A DNA stretch of 64,000 bases from Ecdyonurus torrentis (lineage: Eukaryota > Arthropoda > Insecta > Ephemeroptera > Heptageniidae): positions 43,303,476 to 43,367,475 of the forward strand of contig OX439128.1 of the NCBI GenBank assembly GCA_949318235.1. Direction: 5' to 3'. The notes under the pieces were generated by a model. That model saw only the letters and a program-made list of their open reading frames with translations, ran no database searches and was not told the DNA's origin. The translations under genes and the position numbers were made by a program. This document shows positions 62,927 to 64,000 of the stretch, piece by piece (within the stretch, counting starts at the first letter, position 1; each line of letters starts with the position of its first letter).

Positions 62927-63741
62927 GTACGTTTTATTATTACTTTACCTTTATATTTTTTTACATTTGTTTTAATATACGTGGTATGAATGTTGTTTAG
63001 TGGCTCCTCGATCTGCAAACTTTCGAGTTAGAAATCAGGGTATCCCGGAAACATGGAGAAATGGAGCCAACCGTACCTTTAACAAAACTCCAGTCAGGCT
63101 CATCACCGCAGCTTCTGCTTCTACCTCGAGTCTTCGTAGAAGCATAACCACTAGAGATTCTTCAAGTGGACCTCGAAGTGCAGTTAGGTAAGTTAAACTA
63201 CATGTATGTATGTATGTACATACATACTTGCCTTTGTTTGCATCTCACTCTGTCATGATGTCCGACGCCGCGGCCAGTATTTTGAATCAATTTAGAATTG
63301 AATAATTTGATTGTAAAGTATTTTTATATCATTTATTGCTGCATATATAATTTTTTAAAGCTTACTCTGTATCACTTACATCCACTGTTTTAAACAGGGC
63401 AAGTGGTGCAAGTAGCAGCGCTCGGACACATGCAACACCCTCGGAGCTACGGACACCTAGGTCTGCAACAATCAGTGAAGCAGAGACAAGTTGCATCGTT
63501 GGTAAAATTCACAACTGTTTATTGACTGGCTATAACTATAAGGTCTGTGTATAATTACTACAGACCTAATCGTGATGACTTGATCAATGTAGCAATAGCA
63601 GAAGGTCGCGGTCATGCTCGAGGAGAAGTTGGTCTTGCAGCCATCGATATCAGACGTCCTCATCTTATTTTGAGCCAAATCAGTGACAGTCAGACATACA
63701 GCAATGTTCTTGCGAAAATCAATGTCTTCAATCCTGTTGAG
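62836..63741 (+). CDS. MSH4: MSH4 (MutS protein homologue 4), first four coding exons
   Basis: Exons 62836-62926, 63001-63187, 63398-63501 and 63593-63741 splice in phases 1, 2, 1 and 0 and encode 177 residues. The first about 125 residues are a poorly conserved Ser/Thr/Arg-rich tail. Exon 3 ends SCIV and exon 4 continues AIAEGRGHARGEVGLAAIDI, then ILSQISDSQTYSNVLAKI and FNPVE. This matches the start of the MutS connector domain in MSH4, with the V-A-x-x-EGRG-x-ARGE signature. MSH4 lacks the MutS mismatch-recognition domain; with MSH5 it forms a clamp that stabilises meiotic recombination intermediates. The exon 4 acceptor is chosen as AATGTAG|CAATAG because it alone restores the frame and the conserved IVAIAEGRG junction; an upstream CTACAG gives a stop. 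The start ATG is the first of the frame; it is less certain. The rest of the gene lies right of the window. Confidence 0.88.
63001..63187 (+). CDS. MSH4: MSH4 coding exon 2
   Basis: Acceptor TTGTTTAG, donor GTTAG|GTAAGT. Basic, Ser/Thr-rich sequence (APRSANFRVRNQGIPETWRN...) typical of the disordered MSH4 N-terminus. Confidence 0.8.
63398..63501 (+). CDS. MSH4: MSH4 coding exon 3
   Basis: Acceptor TTTAAACAG, donor GTTG|GTAAAA. Encodes ASGASSSARTHATPSELRTP and ends SCIV at the start of the conserved connector strand. Confidence 0.82.
63593..63741 (+). CDS. MSH4: MSH4 coding exon 4 (MutS connector domain)
   Basis: Starts after AATGTAG, ends GTTGAG|GTTAGC, phase 0. Carries the EGRGHARGEVGLAAIDI motif and the ILSQISDSQTY strand-helix that identify MSH4. 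The frame beyond 63741 is intron. Confidence 0.9.
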
Positions 63742-64000
63742 GTTAGCTGTAAAATTAAAACTTGTTTTAAATATTACACTTTAGTTTTTTGCAAGCATAC
63801 AGTATCTAAAATATAATGTGCATTTTCGGATATATGAACACACTCACTATTGAGTACTGATGCATTTAAATTGATTGCATTGAAGAAGTACAGTAATTAA
63901 AGTTTCAGTAACTTATGTAAATATATTATGGTAGTGCATGCTATTTATTTATTGCTTTTGCTAGTTAAAGTGTTATCAATTAATAAGGCATTGCAGAGTA
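63742..64000 (+). other. MSH4: MSH4 intron 4, partial
   Basis: AT-rich sequence after the GTTAGC donor. No acceptor followed by MSH4-like coding sequence is seen before the window ends. Confidence 0.7.

Noticed and set aside
63547..63592. MSH4 exon 4 beginning at the CTACAG acceptor (63563)
   Set aside because: Joined to exon 3 in phase 1 it runs into TGA within a few codons; the downstream AATGTAG acceptor restores the conserved IVAIAEGRG junction.

Overview
The window is a piece of an AT-rich animal nuclear genome, crowded with very long, nearly pure microsatellites ((GA)n, (AT)n, (CA)n, (GAA)n, homopolymers). Exons are short, have canonical GT-AG splice sites and lie 10-30 kb apart. The combination of a Dscam gene with an arthropod-style exon 2 / exon 3 / exon 4 layout, an Inr+DPE core promoter and this density of dinucleotide repeats suggests a pancrustacean, most likely a malacostracan such as a decapod. 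The species assignment is an inference.

Two host genes are seen. (1) The 5' part of a Dscam (Down syndrome cell adhesion molecule) gene lies on the minus strand and fills positions 1 to about 61,594. It consists of a signal-peptide exon (61371-61410), the Ig1 exon (30311-30634), the first-half-of-Ig2 exon (15423-15584), and, cut by the window edge at 1-46, the start of an exon encoding the second half of Ig2 (GKYHMLPSGELLIS). This is the position of the alternatively spliced exon-4 cluster in hypervariable arthropod Dscam1. All splice junctions are phase 1 and agree with each other. (2) On the plus strand, divergently arranged about 1.2 kb away, are the first four coding exons of the meiotic MutS homologue MSH4 (62836-63741), running off the right edge.

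Almost everything else is Dscam intron filled with simple repeats and mobile-element debris. Recognisable elements are a 530-bp hAT-type MITE with a perfect 8-bp target duplication (5353-5882), TTAA-bounded MITEs (9370-9693; an inverted pair at 31623-31966 and 36490-36835), palindromic foldback elements (about 56095-56225; 59779-59911), tRNA-derived SINE-like sequences, LINE 3' ends, and a three-copy unclassified repeat (5125-5295, 50369-50535, 50610-50772).

The most unusual object is a 6,329-bp DNA transposon in Dscam intron 2 (17074-23402), antisense to Dscam. It has about 480-490-bp terminal inverted repeats and a 3-bp TAA target duplication. The pre-insertion sequence can be reconstructed from neighbouring paralogous repeat units. 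Its single intact 1,445-residue ORF combines two N-terminal Cys/His clusters, a central region with spaced conserved-looking acidic residues (possibly an RNase H-like transposase core), a FEN1/XPG-like nuclease domain with all the expected catalytic carboxylates, and a C-terminal tesmin/TSO1-type CXC DNA-binding domain. I cannot assign it to a standard transposon superfamily. It is the best candidate here for an under-described system.
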